From positions 62,001 to 126,000 of the forward strand of contig KV419423.1 of NCBI GenBank assembly GCA_001630475.1: 64,000 nucleotides of DNA. Direction: 5' to 3'. This document shows, in pieces, positions 48,158 to 57,956 of this stretch (positions are counted from its first letter, which is position 1; each line of letters starts with the position of its first letter). The notes below the pieces were generated by a model, which did not search any database, had not been told where the DNA came from, and worked only from the letters and a program-made list of their open reading frames with translations. The stretch is from Sistotremastrum niveocremeum HHB9708. Lineage: Eukaryota > Basidiomycota > Agaricomycetes > Sistotremastrales > Sistotremastraceae. The position numbers and the translations under genes are program-made.

Positions 48158-49976
48158 TTAGACGCTCATGGAAGTAGCTGCGTCATCCTTCGAAATCTCC
48201 GGCACTGGAGGAACAGGGGCAGCATGCCCCGCCATTGATGTGTCCCCCGGCGGCACTGTTGAAGATGCAGCCTCTGAAGCAGGATTAGTCTCTTTCTCAG
48301 TCTGGGTACCTGGTGGCGGCGGATTGATTTTATTCGGGATTCCTAACATATCGCAGAACGTTTCCGTTTGCGGATTCGTGTACCAAGGAGCTATAGCGTC
48401 ACATTAGCCACACGGAACGCATGAAAGAAGATTGGCCTTACGCTGCAGGTGTCTTGGACGGTTCTCCTTACCTGGCCCCGGAGCCGTCGGAATAAACTGT
48501 TGCACATCCAATATTCGCTTGCTTGAGCCAACATTGTCTTGAACCCAGCTGAGCGCTTCCGAGATTTTTGATGCCACTTCTAAGTGACCAGGTAAGGGTA
48601 GTTGGGAGCGCGAGATTGAGAGGTATGGATGTAGAGCTCGGGAGATGGCTAGCCATTCGGAGTCGTACATCAGGTCTACGTTTTGCGCATCGTCTAGCGG
48701 ATCGCCAATATCCAGCACCTATCTGAAGTCAGCGATGGGTGTGGCAAGTGATACTGCAATCCGCACCTCGAGGAACGAGCGATGTTGCAGGCATTTATCC
48801 AGAGCGAGGAACCGCGTCTCAGACGCTTTCCGGCTCGTCTGAGGGTCGTCAAGGACAAGTTGTGCTTCCACCTCATCTTCTTCATCCTCCATCTGGATTT
48901 CGTCAGGATTGGAGGCGGGGGTGGCCTCCGGAACGGTCTAGGCGGTCGACATAAGCTTTTACTCTGGGCTGAGAAGCCTAGATGCTTACCTTGCTGGGTG
49001 GCTCTTCGTCAAAGTCATCGTCAATCATGATTTCATCCGGATTTTGGGGGGCAGGCTTCTGAGTCACAAAATTCTGCGGTGCACTTCCGTCGTGCCTCAC
49101 TACAGCTTCAAACTTGACGTGCATATGTGCGGAGAACCACCAACTGGGTTTCAGCTCTTTCAACAAGTCCATCATCGGGGGTGATCCAAGCTCTCCTTTC
49201 TCAATATCGGCCCTAAAGAACGGCTTCTTCTTCAACAGTCCATCCAAGTCTCCGTAATGTGCGATGCCAGTGGGCCAATCATGAGACATGAAGATATCGA
49301 CGGGGTTCGGTGATCTGGCCAGCTGTGATAGTTTGAACGTGGCGTAATCGCGAACATGATATATAGATCGCATGGAGGAGTTGTCGTATGGTATTCGTTC
49401 GTAGTATCCGAGATGACGATGGGCTCGGTTGTAAATCCCTGATGCTCCGGCAATGCGGAGACCGTTGACGTTAATGCACCCTGCTGCTCCCAAGTAGTAA
49501 ATGTTGGGTGCAAGCCATCCGCCATGGTATCTGCGATGTTTCAGGGAAGATCGAGAAGCAAAGGCCGCAAGAAAACGTACAGTTCCCAGAAATAGTTTGA
49601 TGCTTCGTGATTTCCTCCAATGACAATCGTAAGGACAGGCGCAATCTTCTCTCCAGTGTAGTATCTATCCGGGTAGAGATGAATATCACAGCTGGGTCGT
49701 GAGCAACCATCACGCACTTATGAAAGCCACCCAAAGCCCTATACTTGGCCGGTACCGCCATGCATTGTAGATCATTGTGGTTGCGAATGGCTTGGAAGTC
49801 TCCGCCGATGAGGACGAGAGGGACTTTATATTGATTTTTCTTCTCAAGAATTTGTAGGTGTTGGTAAATCTTGTCCAACTCTCCGTGACAACATCCTTGT
49901 ACGGCAATCTAATGACTTTCAGACAGAACATCTCCCTCTGCGATCCCGGCGTGATTTCAATTCGGCGTACCTTCAT
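48158..49976 (-). CDS. DBR1: RNA lariat debranching enzyme
   Basis: DBR1 hydrolyses the 2'-5' bond of excised intron lariats in the nucleus. The first exon is only ATGAAG; after an intron the protein reads [21 protein letters not shown]. Metallophosphoesterase motifs are in order: [46 protein letters not shown], and [11 protein letters not shown] near 49130. The loop [15 protein letters not shown], which recognises the branchpoint in this family, is present. The C-terminal domain includes [20 protein letters not shown] and ends with [15 protein letters not shown] and an acidic/Pro tail. All metal-binding residues appear intact. Several introns of about 50-60 nt. The neighbour 556 bp upstream is the first small acidic gene. 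Confidence 0.93.
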
Positions 49977-50532
49977 TTCAAAAAGATTGGAACAGCGTTT
50001 AGAATCCTCTGGGACAGTGGGACTGCCGCAATACACTCAGGTGGACGGGTCGATATCGAGGATTTGGGTCGAGCCCAATGTTCCAAACCTCGGCCCTGAG
50101 TCCAGTCTCCGACAACTTCAACTTGAACATTCCGAATTGAAACTACCCTACCAGTACACTTTGAAAGATTCTTCGACGTTACAACAAGAGACCAATATCC
50201 GAAAATCGCTAGCTGTACTAGTGTAAAAGCCGACACTAGCTACGCAGCGGATGACTGGCAATTCACAGTGTTCGGCGGGTATGCCATTATAATACAGAAT
50301 ACTTGGCTTTAATCGACGAGAACTGACAATAGTAGAACAGGATATATGTCTGATCTTACATGAGCCTCCATGTCAATCAAGCCCATATCCAAAGAATGCT
50401 GCATCTGACGGAAGTAACCCATATTGAGGATAACGACTAGAAATCAAACAGTCGGTCACACAGCAGCTTTTTCATTCGCTATGATCCTGGCATCAGGTGA
50501 GCAAGGTTTCTTATGCGACTAGTTGCCTTCGC
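49977..50532. other. Intergenic stretch, DBR1 promoter and 3' flank of pair-1 small gene
   Basis: No supported gene. It separates the conserved block from the duplicated divergent pairs. Confidence 0.5.
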
Positions 50533-51007
50533 TCACTGGAGTCTCTGTGCAGCAAATTCCAGGAATTCCGCATCGTCCACAGGCAGATTTTGCTGATCCC
50601 CGAAAGCTATTCGCAAAGCCTGAAAGGCTGCTTTCAGCTCTTCGTCTTGCTCTTGAGGGGTGTCGCTCGCTTGGCCACTAGAATGTGGAGGCACGATACC
50701 GCGGAGGATGTCCACAGTAAATCGCACACCCTCCACGGGAGTCTCTGCTTCGTCTGGCGCCGCCGGTTGCAAATTGGAGATACGAGACTCAGGCGTGCTA
50801 GCCTGCGAGGATGAAGTTCCGGCGTTTTTGTGATGGTCGAACGCAGTACGGAGTCTTTCGATTAGGCGGCCAAACGCATCGACGCGTTCAGGATGTTGCG
50901 ATGCAAGTCTTGAGACGATCGTTTCCAAGTCTGGACGAAAGTGTTAGCGGAGAGTACGCTAAATGTCTGCAATACGCACCTGGTAATGACTGTGCTGGAC
51001 GATCCAT
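50533..51007 (-). CDS. Small acidic protein of divergent pair 1
   Basis: Two exons (51007-50980, 50930-50533) encode 141 aa in frame. The N-terminus MDRPAQSLP is followed by a predicted amphipathic helix (DLETIVSRLASQ, FGRLIERLRTAFD), a Ser/Pro-rich linker, a conserved block VEGVRFTVDILRGIVPP, and an acidic helical C-terminus (EELKAAFQALRIAFGD, DDAEFLEFAAQRLQ). The 135-aa protein at 53507-53962 is its paralog: the C-terminal block AAFQALRIAFGD is identical, and the intron sits at the same place near codon 10. I recognise no known domain. The gene faces a bHLH gene across 941 bp, and the paralog faces the paralogous bHLH, so the two products probably work together. A direct complex is inference from layout and helix content. 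Confidence 0.75.
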
Positions 51008-51948
51008 GTTCTGCGAGATCGCTGTGTCTTTACGCGCGGGAAAAGGCGGGAAGTGATCTTCAATCCGAGGGGTGTAGGGTGAGCGGTGACTTGTCTTATA
51101 GCCTTACATTACTAATACCACCTTTCTTCTCAAAGCAGATGCTACAATAAGCCTGGATCACCCGCGCCGTGTGAGGCTCACGGTAGCATTCGGCGAAAGC
51201 TCCATGGCACCATGGCGTCCAGGGCCTTCTAATCAGAAAATTTCTCGGAAGAGTCAAATCAAGGTACCGTGATGCTCAGTGGAAAGCGGGACGAGTCCAA
51301 AGTAGGACTAGGGTCCAATCATCCTTCCATATCTTCTTGACATCGTACCATTGAGTACCCCGCCATGGCGTCGTGGATATAGCAGTGGCACAACCGTATC
51401 TGCTGACAGGGACGATTTCATGATTGGTCGGGTTTCCTGCTCCCTTGGAGGTATCCCGCTCTCCGAATCGATCTTCAGCTCGCACACTGGAACTCGAACC
51501 CTCAAATGGATATCCCCATGTATGTCGTACTACACTCCTTTCTACTCAAGATATCTGAAAGCTGAAAGACTGCCAGATTACGATCCTCATTCCTCGCAAT
51601 ACAAATCGCTGGCGGTGGAAAGCCGGAAGTCTTGAATTCGTCTCCAGCGCTCGGGATGTTCGAGTTCCGTCAGCCAACAGCATCGTCCCGCCCCGAACGT
51701 CATCCCTGGGAATGGAAGGCTCCATTACCCATCAGGCCATGACACGATGATATATCGAACAGCGCCCGAACAAGCCGATGGTCCAGTCGCAGATTCGGAG
51801 GAGGCGGTGGCCCAACTCCCAAGCCATAGATACGGTTCGGAGGTGGCAAATAAGAGTCGCTGCGAACGCCTTATCAGCCTCCCCACAATCTGTGCGATCT
51901 CTCACGTATCTATATCAACCCGTCAAGATTTGAAGACTTTGCAACTCA
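51008..51948. promoter_or_regulatory. Shared intergenic promoter region of pair 1
   Basis: Divergent promoters of the small acidic gene and bHLH gene 1. It contains CTCCATGGCACCATGGCGTC (about 51203), which resembles CATTGCACCATGGCGGTCTG (about 54161) in the pair-2 spacer, a possible conserved control site. Confidence 0.4.
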
Positions 51949-52707
51949 ATGGCATTCTTCCCTACTCTGGGCTCCGTGCCCAGTTTTCGTGACCCGCCCT
52001 TTCAGATCTCCGCGTCGCATGGTGAGCACAGAGTCTGGGTTTCTCTGATTATCAGTCGTTGACGTCTCCGTCCGTCTAGACGACACCTACGAATATCCTC
52101 TCCCTCATGGGGAACACTTGTACAATCCTGTCGGCGATCCGAACATGATTCACGTCGCAAATCGTACGTGGCAGGATTTGTGGTCATGGTTCTGTCATGC
52201 TCATTGTCTATTAGGTCTCGATGCCGCTTTACCCCAGTATGGCGCCAACGGCGTAGTCAGTCCAAGCGAACTGCAACTTCCGCCTCAGTGGTATCCTCAG
52301 TACCCTCCGGGGCCTACGTTTCCATACGCTTACGCCGGAAACAACATGTCCCCGATGTCTCCGGCGAGAAACACTGGTGGTCGTGGAGACAGAAATGCTC
52401 CCAGATTTTCTCCTCTCGCGGTACAAGATCACGGACTTCAGTTGGCAACACACCCCGCCCCCGGCAACCCGGCATCTCACCAACGGAACATCGAGAAGAG
52501 GGCTCGCGACAAGCTCAACAAGGCGATTCGCACTTTGCGTCAGGCAGTCGGTATGGTACCCGGACCTGTCCCGAAGCACAACGCCGACTTGCTTCTTCGT
52601 GCGGCCGAGATCATAGCGTGAGCTCACTGTGTTCATATACTTCAACCATTCTAACTTCAGCCCCCAGCAACTACGAATCTGAGGAGGTTGAGTTGGACTC
52701 TGAGTGA
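51949..52707 (+). CDS. Basic helix-loop-helix protein, pair 1
   Basis: Four exons (51949-52021, 52080-52163, 52215-52617, 52668-52707) sum to 600 nt, 199 aa. The start is MAFFPTLGSVPSFRDPPFQ; the first 130 residues are Pro/Tyr/Gly-rich and probably disordered (LPPQWYPQYPPGPTFPYAYA). The C-terminal part is a bHLH domain: a basic region HQRNIEKRARDKLN, helix 1 KAIRTLRQAVGMV, a loop with GPVPKH, and helix 2 NADLLLRAAEIIANYE. The pattern E-x-R-x-R-x-x-LN is that of DNA-binding bHLH factors. The last intron interrupts the codon after II in helix 2, and the same intron is found in the pair-2 paralog. A very short acidic tail follows, with no leucine zipper. DNA binding as a homo- or heterodimer is expected of the fold; the target and role are unknown. 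Confidence 0.78.
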
Positions 52708-53506
52708 CGGCGTCATTATAAGAATAAAATATGCGAGGTGGGATGTGGTGGTGTGGATTACTGGTGAGATGATTTTTTTTAAAAAATAAGCTGCTCGTGC
52801 GTGGTGTGTTTGCGAGATGCGTAGTTCAAAATTCATGAATGTATCAGTGTGTAGACTAGCAGTTCGAGTTACGGAACACCTATAAATACATAACTACACT
52901 CCGAGAACAAACTTGAGCTTTACAGCGATTTCGCCTTCATTTGATGACTCTACAATTATGGCACAAGATGCCCGACAAATGCTGAATGACTTTGAATTCA
53001 CACCGACCTATCACAACATATTCTTGCTGTTCATTCGTGTTTCAATCTTCCAAACCTTATTCGGATTTACTATACGACAACAATGTCAAGAGCCTTGGAT
53101 CAGATGATCTCTGAAAATGAATCTCAACAAACAACGGCAAGCGATCGTTTATGATTTTTCCTGAATGTGTCGAATATAACATTGCTCGGGCTGATATCGG
53201 AAACCAAGCCTTTGATGGCTCTTCGTTGGATCCGCGAAAAAAACTGAGGGAGATTCAGATTGATGCAAGCTGTTACAATGTACAATGGGATGAATGGCAT
53301 GGTGGGAACTGGAAACCGAACGGATGAAAACGATCTATGATTATGTTGGGACACAGCATCAAAGTGCATGGCCGCGATACAGCACAATCAGCCCCTCAAG
53401 GTGCTGTTGCCGATGTGATAAGCTGGTTTGTCGATTTACACCTTTCGATAGCTATCTGTCTTCACAGATATCAGAATCAGGTAGCACAAATTCTGGAAAG
53501 CTTCGC
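52708..53506. other. Stretch between the duplicated pairs; small TATA-linked frame
   Basis: No firm gene. A TATAAATA box at 52881 precedes an ATG at 52958 that opens a 49-residue frame (MAQDARQMLNDFEF, ending QQCQEPWIR) with a short hydrophobic stretch. It has no CaaX end, so it is not a pheromone precursor of the usual type. It may be chance. Confidence 0.35.
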
Positions 53507-53962
53507 TTACTGCAGCTTCTGCGCGGTAAACATGAGAAACTCCTCGTCGTCTTCAGGAAGAGTTACGTCATCTCCAAATGCTATCCGTAGGGCTTGAAAA
53601 GCGGCGTCAAGCTCTTCTCCCTTGTCAGAGTCGACCGAGCACGCCTGATGATGCGATTTGACGGGCAACATTCCCTGAAGAATGTCGACGGTGAGACTCA
53701 GCCCTTCTATCGGGGAATTCCCATCGAAGTGAACATTCCGTTCAGGGAGCTGACTTCGCACGAGATCCGCGCAGCTGAGGATATGAGGGTCGATGGCAAG
53801 GCGAAGTCGCTGAATGAGACGATCTAGCGCAAGAATGCCACCCGGATTACAACGTGCGAGTTCGTCGATAATGGAGTTCAAATCTACACAAAAAATGAGA
53901 GATATGCACATTGCATGAAGTGGGTACTGACTCTCGAATGGCTGTGCTGGCATTTGCGACAT
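53507..53962 (-). CDS. Small acidic protein of divergent pair 2
   Basis: Two exons (53962-53932, 53883-53507) encode 135 aa. MSQMPAQPFENLNSIIDELA leads to LDRLIQRLRLAID, a variable linker, IEGLSLTVDILQGMLP, and the acidic C-terminus EELDAAFQALRIAFGD, LPEDDEEFLMFTAQKLQ. Paralogous to the 141-aa protein at 50533-51007: helix motifs and intron position are kept, while the linker between them is unalignable by eye. Strong divergence of linker and N-terminus with conserved helices suggests that specificity has changed while the fold was kept. It is divergent from bHLH gene 2 (827 bp apart). Function is unknown; a partner of the adjacent bHLH is inferred. Confidence 0.75.
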   Translation of the reverse strand: MSQMPAQPFESQYPLHAMCISLIFCVDLNSIIDELARCNPGGILALDRLIQRLRLAIDPHILSCADLVRSQLPERNVHFDGNSPIEGLSLTVDILQGMLPVKSHHQACSVDSDKGEELDAAFQALRIAFGDDVTLPEDDEEFLMFTAQKLQ

Positions 53963-54789
53963 GGCTTAAAGTCCTCGAGTTGCCCTGACACGAATCCCAG
54001 ATTGGACTTCTGAGAGCCTGGCTGTCTGAGCAGATGAGCAGCTCCGTATTTATGATTGCTTTCCATGGCCACACTCATGGCAAATACTCGAATGGAAGAT
54101 ATCAAGGCCTTTCATCAGCTCCGTGACACCATCTGAAGAGTGCCATTGCCATCTCATGCCATTGCACCATGGCGGTCTGAGGCCGAGAGACCAGAAGAAG
54201 CCGAGTTGCGGCATCGTTCAGGCACAAAGAAGCCGGCTAAGTGTATGCTACGGAGCCGGAATTCGGGTCCAACAGATCACCGGAGCCATCATCAGCCCAT
54301 GGTCTTGCAGTGGCTTCCAATGGTTCTATGGCATTTTCAACGAAACCATGGCCTCGTACTTTCTCTCATGACACGGCTTGAACATTACTATACAAGGATC
54401 ACTCTGCTCAAGAGCTGCGTCAATTAATTGACTCTGGATTTTTTACAAGATGACTCTGAATCGGCTAAGCTTGGCACGACTAGGATCAGGAGTCGGACCC
54501 AGTCGATGATGCTGTCAGTACAATGGGATCATGCGCCCCGAATGCTTCCCCCATGCGCCGGGTGTGGCAATTGCCCGGTCCCACCAGAGCGCCCAACGTT
54601 TTTTTTTGGGACTTGGCCATGGCTTGAGTCAATTTTGATGATATAGCACGCACTGCCGTACCATTCAAGCTCTTCAGTTGAGTTGTAGTCCGTCTTACAC
54701 GTTTGGAGTACATCGCAGAACCACCGACCCATCCCGTCTACTCAAGCTCACAAATATTTGGGAATACTCCCAAACTCAATTGTTCCAAA
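53963..54789. promoter_or_regulatory. Shared intergenic promoter region of pair 2
   Basis: Divergent promoters of the second small acidic gene and bHLH gene 2. The CATTGCACCATGGCGGTCTG block near 54161 resembles a block in the pair-1 spacer. Otherwise the two spacers have diverged. Confidence 0.4.
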
Positions 54790-55530
54790 ATGACGGAAAC
54801 ACTTGTGTCCAGTCCTCTGACTAGATCGAGAGCTTTCCATCACTCTTATGGGATGCTGTCTCCTGGATTCGCCAATGTAAATCCATATAGGCCTCCGTCG
54901 GCTGAGATGCATTTCCTTGGGACGTACGGCGAATCTCAGCCGCTTCAGCCTCAAGGGAGAGGCATGGCCGTACCGGAAGTCCCAGCTAGTGCATACCTGA
55001 GCCGTGAGTTATGCCAATCAGTATCATCGGGAAGCTAGCTCATGTTGTGCTCCGTCAACAGCTCCCTTCGAACCAACTGGCATGGCTTCCAATTTTCAAA
55101 GCAGGCCTTATCAAACGTCCGAAGGCCGTGACCACACTCTTTATGCCGGCACCGGATCTACCAACACCGCCAATCCACAACGTCCAATCGGCGAGGCTTT
55201 CAGCCCTGCCCCTTCGGTTCGCTCCATGAGAAGCGGTTATTCCGCTAACGATAGGGGTGGTGGCGTGCATCCCTATTCATCCCAGAAGACGGCCGAGAAG
55301 AAATGTCGGGACAAACTGGCCAGGGCCTATGAAGCTCTCGAGAATGCGGTGAGGAAGTTTACAGGGACCGTGCCCAGAGGCAGGGCTGAACTCCTATCCC
55401 TTGCTGCCGCAATTATCGCGTGAGTGGCATTTGATTTACTGACAGTCGCCGTCCTAAGTCGTGATACAGGGCTTATGTGAGCGAGCAGGAGGAGAATTCA
55501 CAGGGAGGAGCGTCGAGCAGCAATTTTTGA
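54790..55530 (+). CDS. Basic helix-loop-helix protein, pair 2
   Basis: Three exons (54790-55003, 55062-55419, 55470-55530) sum to 633 nt, 210 aa. It starts MTETLVSSPLTRSRAFHHSY; about 140 disordered residues follow, rich in Ser, Gly and Pro (SPAPSVRSMRSGYSANDRGG). The C-terminal bHLH has a basic region SSQKTAEKKCRDKLA, helix 1 RAYEALENAVRKF, a loop TGTVPRG, and helix 2 RAELLSLAAAIIAAYVSEQ. The acidic Ser-rich tail ends SSSNF. Compared with bHLH gene 1, the basic region keeps the E-K-x-x-RDKL core but loses an Arg (KKC for KRA), so DNA contacts may differ. The intron in helix 2 is in the same codon. It belongs to the second divergent pair. Confidence 0.77.
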
Positions 55531-56019
55531 TCCATAGTTGTTGTGTCGTATTTCGAATCCAGGATAGTGAGACTTGCTGGGAGAGGACGAGCGGCTCGAG
55601 CCCCGCACATCCTATTAGTACACAGGCATTTGTAACCGTGCCTGTGAGCCCTGTCTTGCATTCCGAACGATCGAATTGTAGAAATATTTTTCGAGAGCTC
55701 TCAGGTCGGTAAGAGCTTGTCAACTGTACAGAGTCCGATTTTGGGGTTTGAAAGCCTGACGCGGTGGGGCAAGAGCAGAAAGGCAACGGATCATGAGGCT
55801 TATCTCTCATGAATGTTTAGATTGGTAATCTGAGGGGCTGGCAAGGAGTTTCTCTTGCGACCTTATTTCTTGCCCTTTCAGTCGGTCGCCGCCACTGGCA
55901 CATGTCAAACTTGAAAGAGAAGTCCCACATATGTCTATCGTCGATTTTATAGGTAGCATATCAGTACAGTCGTTCTCGTAGATAATGAGCTCACATATGA
56001 TTCTGAGAACCCCCGCGCG
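55531..56019. other. Intergenic stretch, no supported gene
   Basis: 3' flank of bHLH gene 2 up to repeat S3. Nothing coding seen. Confidence 0.5.
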
Positions 56020-56410
56020 GAGTATCGAAGCGAATGGGCAGCAACCCTGGCAAGACGTCGAGATCTTCAACCCGAGAAAAGTTAAAATTAAGCATGTACT
56101 CATGTACAAACTCAACTTACCTATACAAGGATTCCAGGAACCTAAGGTGGTTACTTATGAGTTTACTCTACCCAACTGGACGGTAGGAGTAGTTCGGGGG
56201 TTCGAGCTACCCGCTCGAATTACCCCGATACTGCATGTTCACAGAGGACAATCATCCTCTTAGCGTCGCCGCATCACCATTACTTACCATGGTCGGGTCT
56301 GGGTGAGTGTGAGGTGAAAATTCGATTGTGAAAGAACGCGGGTGGGGCGGATGCGCCAATCGAGTGAAGACGGCAGAGAGGCTCCTATGTGTAGAACAAG
56401 GGGGCGAAAT
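56020..56410 (-). repeat. Dispersed repeat S, copy 3
   Basis: Reverse-complement match to S1 (21296-21655): GAGATCTTCAACCCGAGAAA, CCTAAGGTGGTTACTTATGA, TTTACTCTACCCAACTGGAC, and the same hairpin (TTCGAGC, loop TACCC, GCTCGAA) at about 56202. The two copies appear nearly identical over long blocks, so the duplication is fairly recent. Confidence 0.7.
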
Positions 56411-56699
56411 TTGACCAATTGAATTGTCGGTTTCTGGTGTCCATCATATTGGGAGGAGTCTGCCAGCGATATCTATAGCAGAGTGTGCTTCTGAGCAGGG
56501 TCGTTCACTGAATCCATGAGTCTTCCAGACTGCGTTACGACGTACCAGTGAACTTGGAGGGATTCGAAGCGCACGATCTCAAGTAAGTTACTAGTACTAG
56601 TAGCGAAAGGGATGTGCTATGAAGTATCGCTGAATAAGCACCACGGCACGAAAAAAACGAGGCCGTATACCTCACCGCTTACTCAGACTCGTAAAAGAA

Positions 56700-57440
56700 A
56701 GCTGAGCGCATTGAGGCATGAAGCTGAGCTTTGCTTCCGGTAGCGGGCGCCTGAAAGAAGAAGCGCGCTCTCGGAAGCAAATCCGTACTCCGACTCATCC
56801 AACGCGCTCTCCCCCTCACATCGCGCGTTGCTATAGCTGGCAGATACTGGTCCAGTGCTCTGTCGACCCTCATCCAATAGCATGCTATCGGACATAGAAA
56901 GCTGCAGACAGACAGACATGTACCATCCCAATTTTCCAGCTCCGCTTTCTCTCTCTAGACCCCCCTCCATCTTCACCGCGGTTACGGGCTCCCTGTCCCT
57001 CGGGACTAAATTATCTACGGTACCTGGACTGCACTCAGATGTGCGCTGTGTGTGTAGCACGGTTGTCCCGTACACGTATGAGAGAGCTGATATGAAGTGC
57101 AGGGCTGGCTAGCGTTGGTCGCGTCGAGAGACGAGACTTACAAGACACTCTCTACTGTTGTGGTAGAGGGCTTGCGACGCAGATATAGTCATGGCGTGGA
57201 AGTGATACGTGCTTGAGGTCCTTCGGGATCTCGCTAGTTTGATCCATCCTCCTTTTGGAGACGCCTGGGTTTCCCCATCATCATCCATATTTTTCTCACT
57301 TAACCGTTGTGAGAGGAATGGGCGTTCTCGTTTGAGCTTTCAGGATAGAGATAGCTCCAATGGTGAGTGTTTACCTTACCATCTCTTTCACGCATTGATG
57401 GAAGCCACCTAGCCCGCTTATACATTCGAGCCAGCGCCAA
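56700..57440 (+). repeat. Dispersed repeat R, copy 3
   Basis: Same block order as R4: GGGCGCC...AAGAAGAAGCGCGCTC, CTCTCTCTAGACCCCCCTCC, GGGCTCCCTGTCCCTCGGGA, GATATGAAGTGCAGGGCTGG, TTGCGACGCAGATATAGTCA, GGGATCTCGCTAGTTTGATC, TTAACCGTTGTGAGAG, then a TGATGGAAGCCACCTAG block. It lies 0.5 kb beyond the stop of orphan gene B and in opposite orientation to it. Confidence 0.75.
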
Positions 57441-57956
57441 CTAAGGTAAATCGGCTTCCCGCAACATATACCCTGAAATTACTTCAAGTACTACGTTTAT
57501 TCATCGTGATGCAGAAACAATGCTTCATATCTTCTTCTGGGCTAGATTCGCCGACTGGACAGAGTACGCCCACCCATCGGTGAGTGTACTCAACTCAAGT
57601 GTCTTCTTCGTCACTGACATGACCTCATCAGCCGTTTATATCACCGGGACCCCATATGCCACAGCAGCCCTGCTCAATGCTCCGTGACTGACTCTGAACA
57701 ATATCCTCATATCGACGTATTGTATCAGTGTATCTCTATTATATCCCTGCATCGTTAGAATTCCACGTAAAAAATCAATCGCGAAGGAATGTATATATAT
57801 TCACACGTAGCTACTAGTACAGGACAGTAACAAAATTTGACACCGTAACGTTTGATAGAGACGCGAGCACTACATTTAATACTGGGGTTGCATGTACGAA
57901 TGAACTCTTTTGCGAACAAAAACACGACGAGCGCCATGTCCTGAAGCCACTATCCT

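Noticed and set aside
50533-55530. Interpretation as the homeodomain mating-type (A) locus
   Set aside because: The DNA-binding parts show the bHLH pattern (ERxR, LN, loop, LL-xx-A) and no homeodomain WFxNxR motif; usual neighbours of that locus, such as mitochondrial intermediate peptidase, are absent.
57820-57870. CACCGTAACGTTTG match to the interior of the MITE
   Set aside because: Only about 14 bp match and no terminal inverted repeats are seen; too little to call a second MITE.
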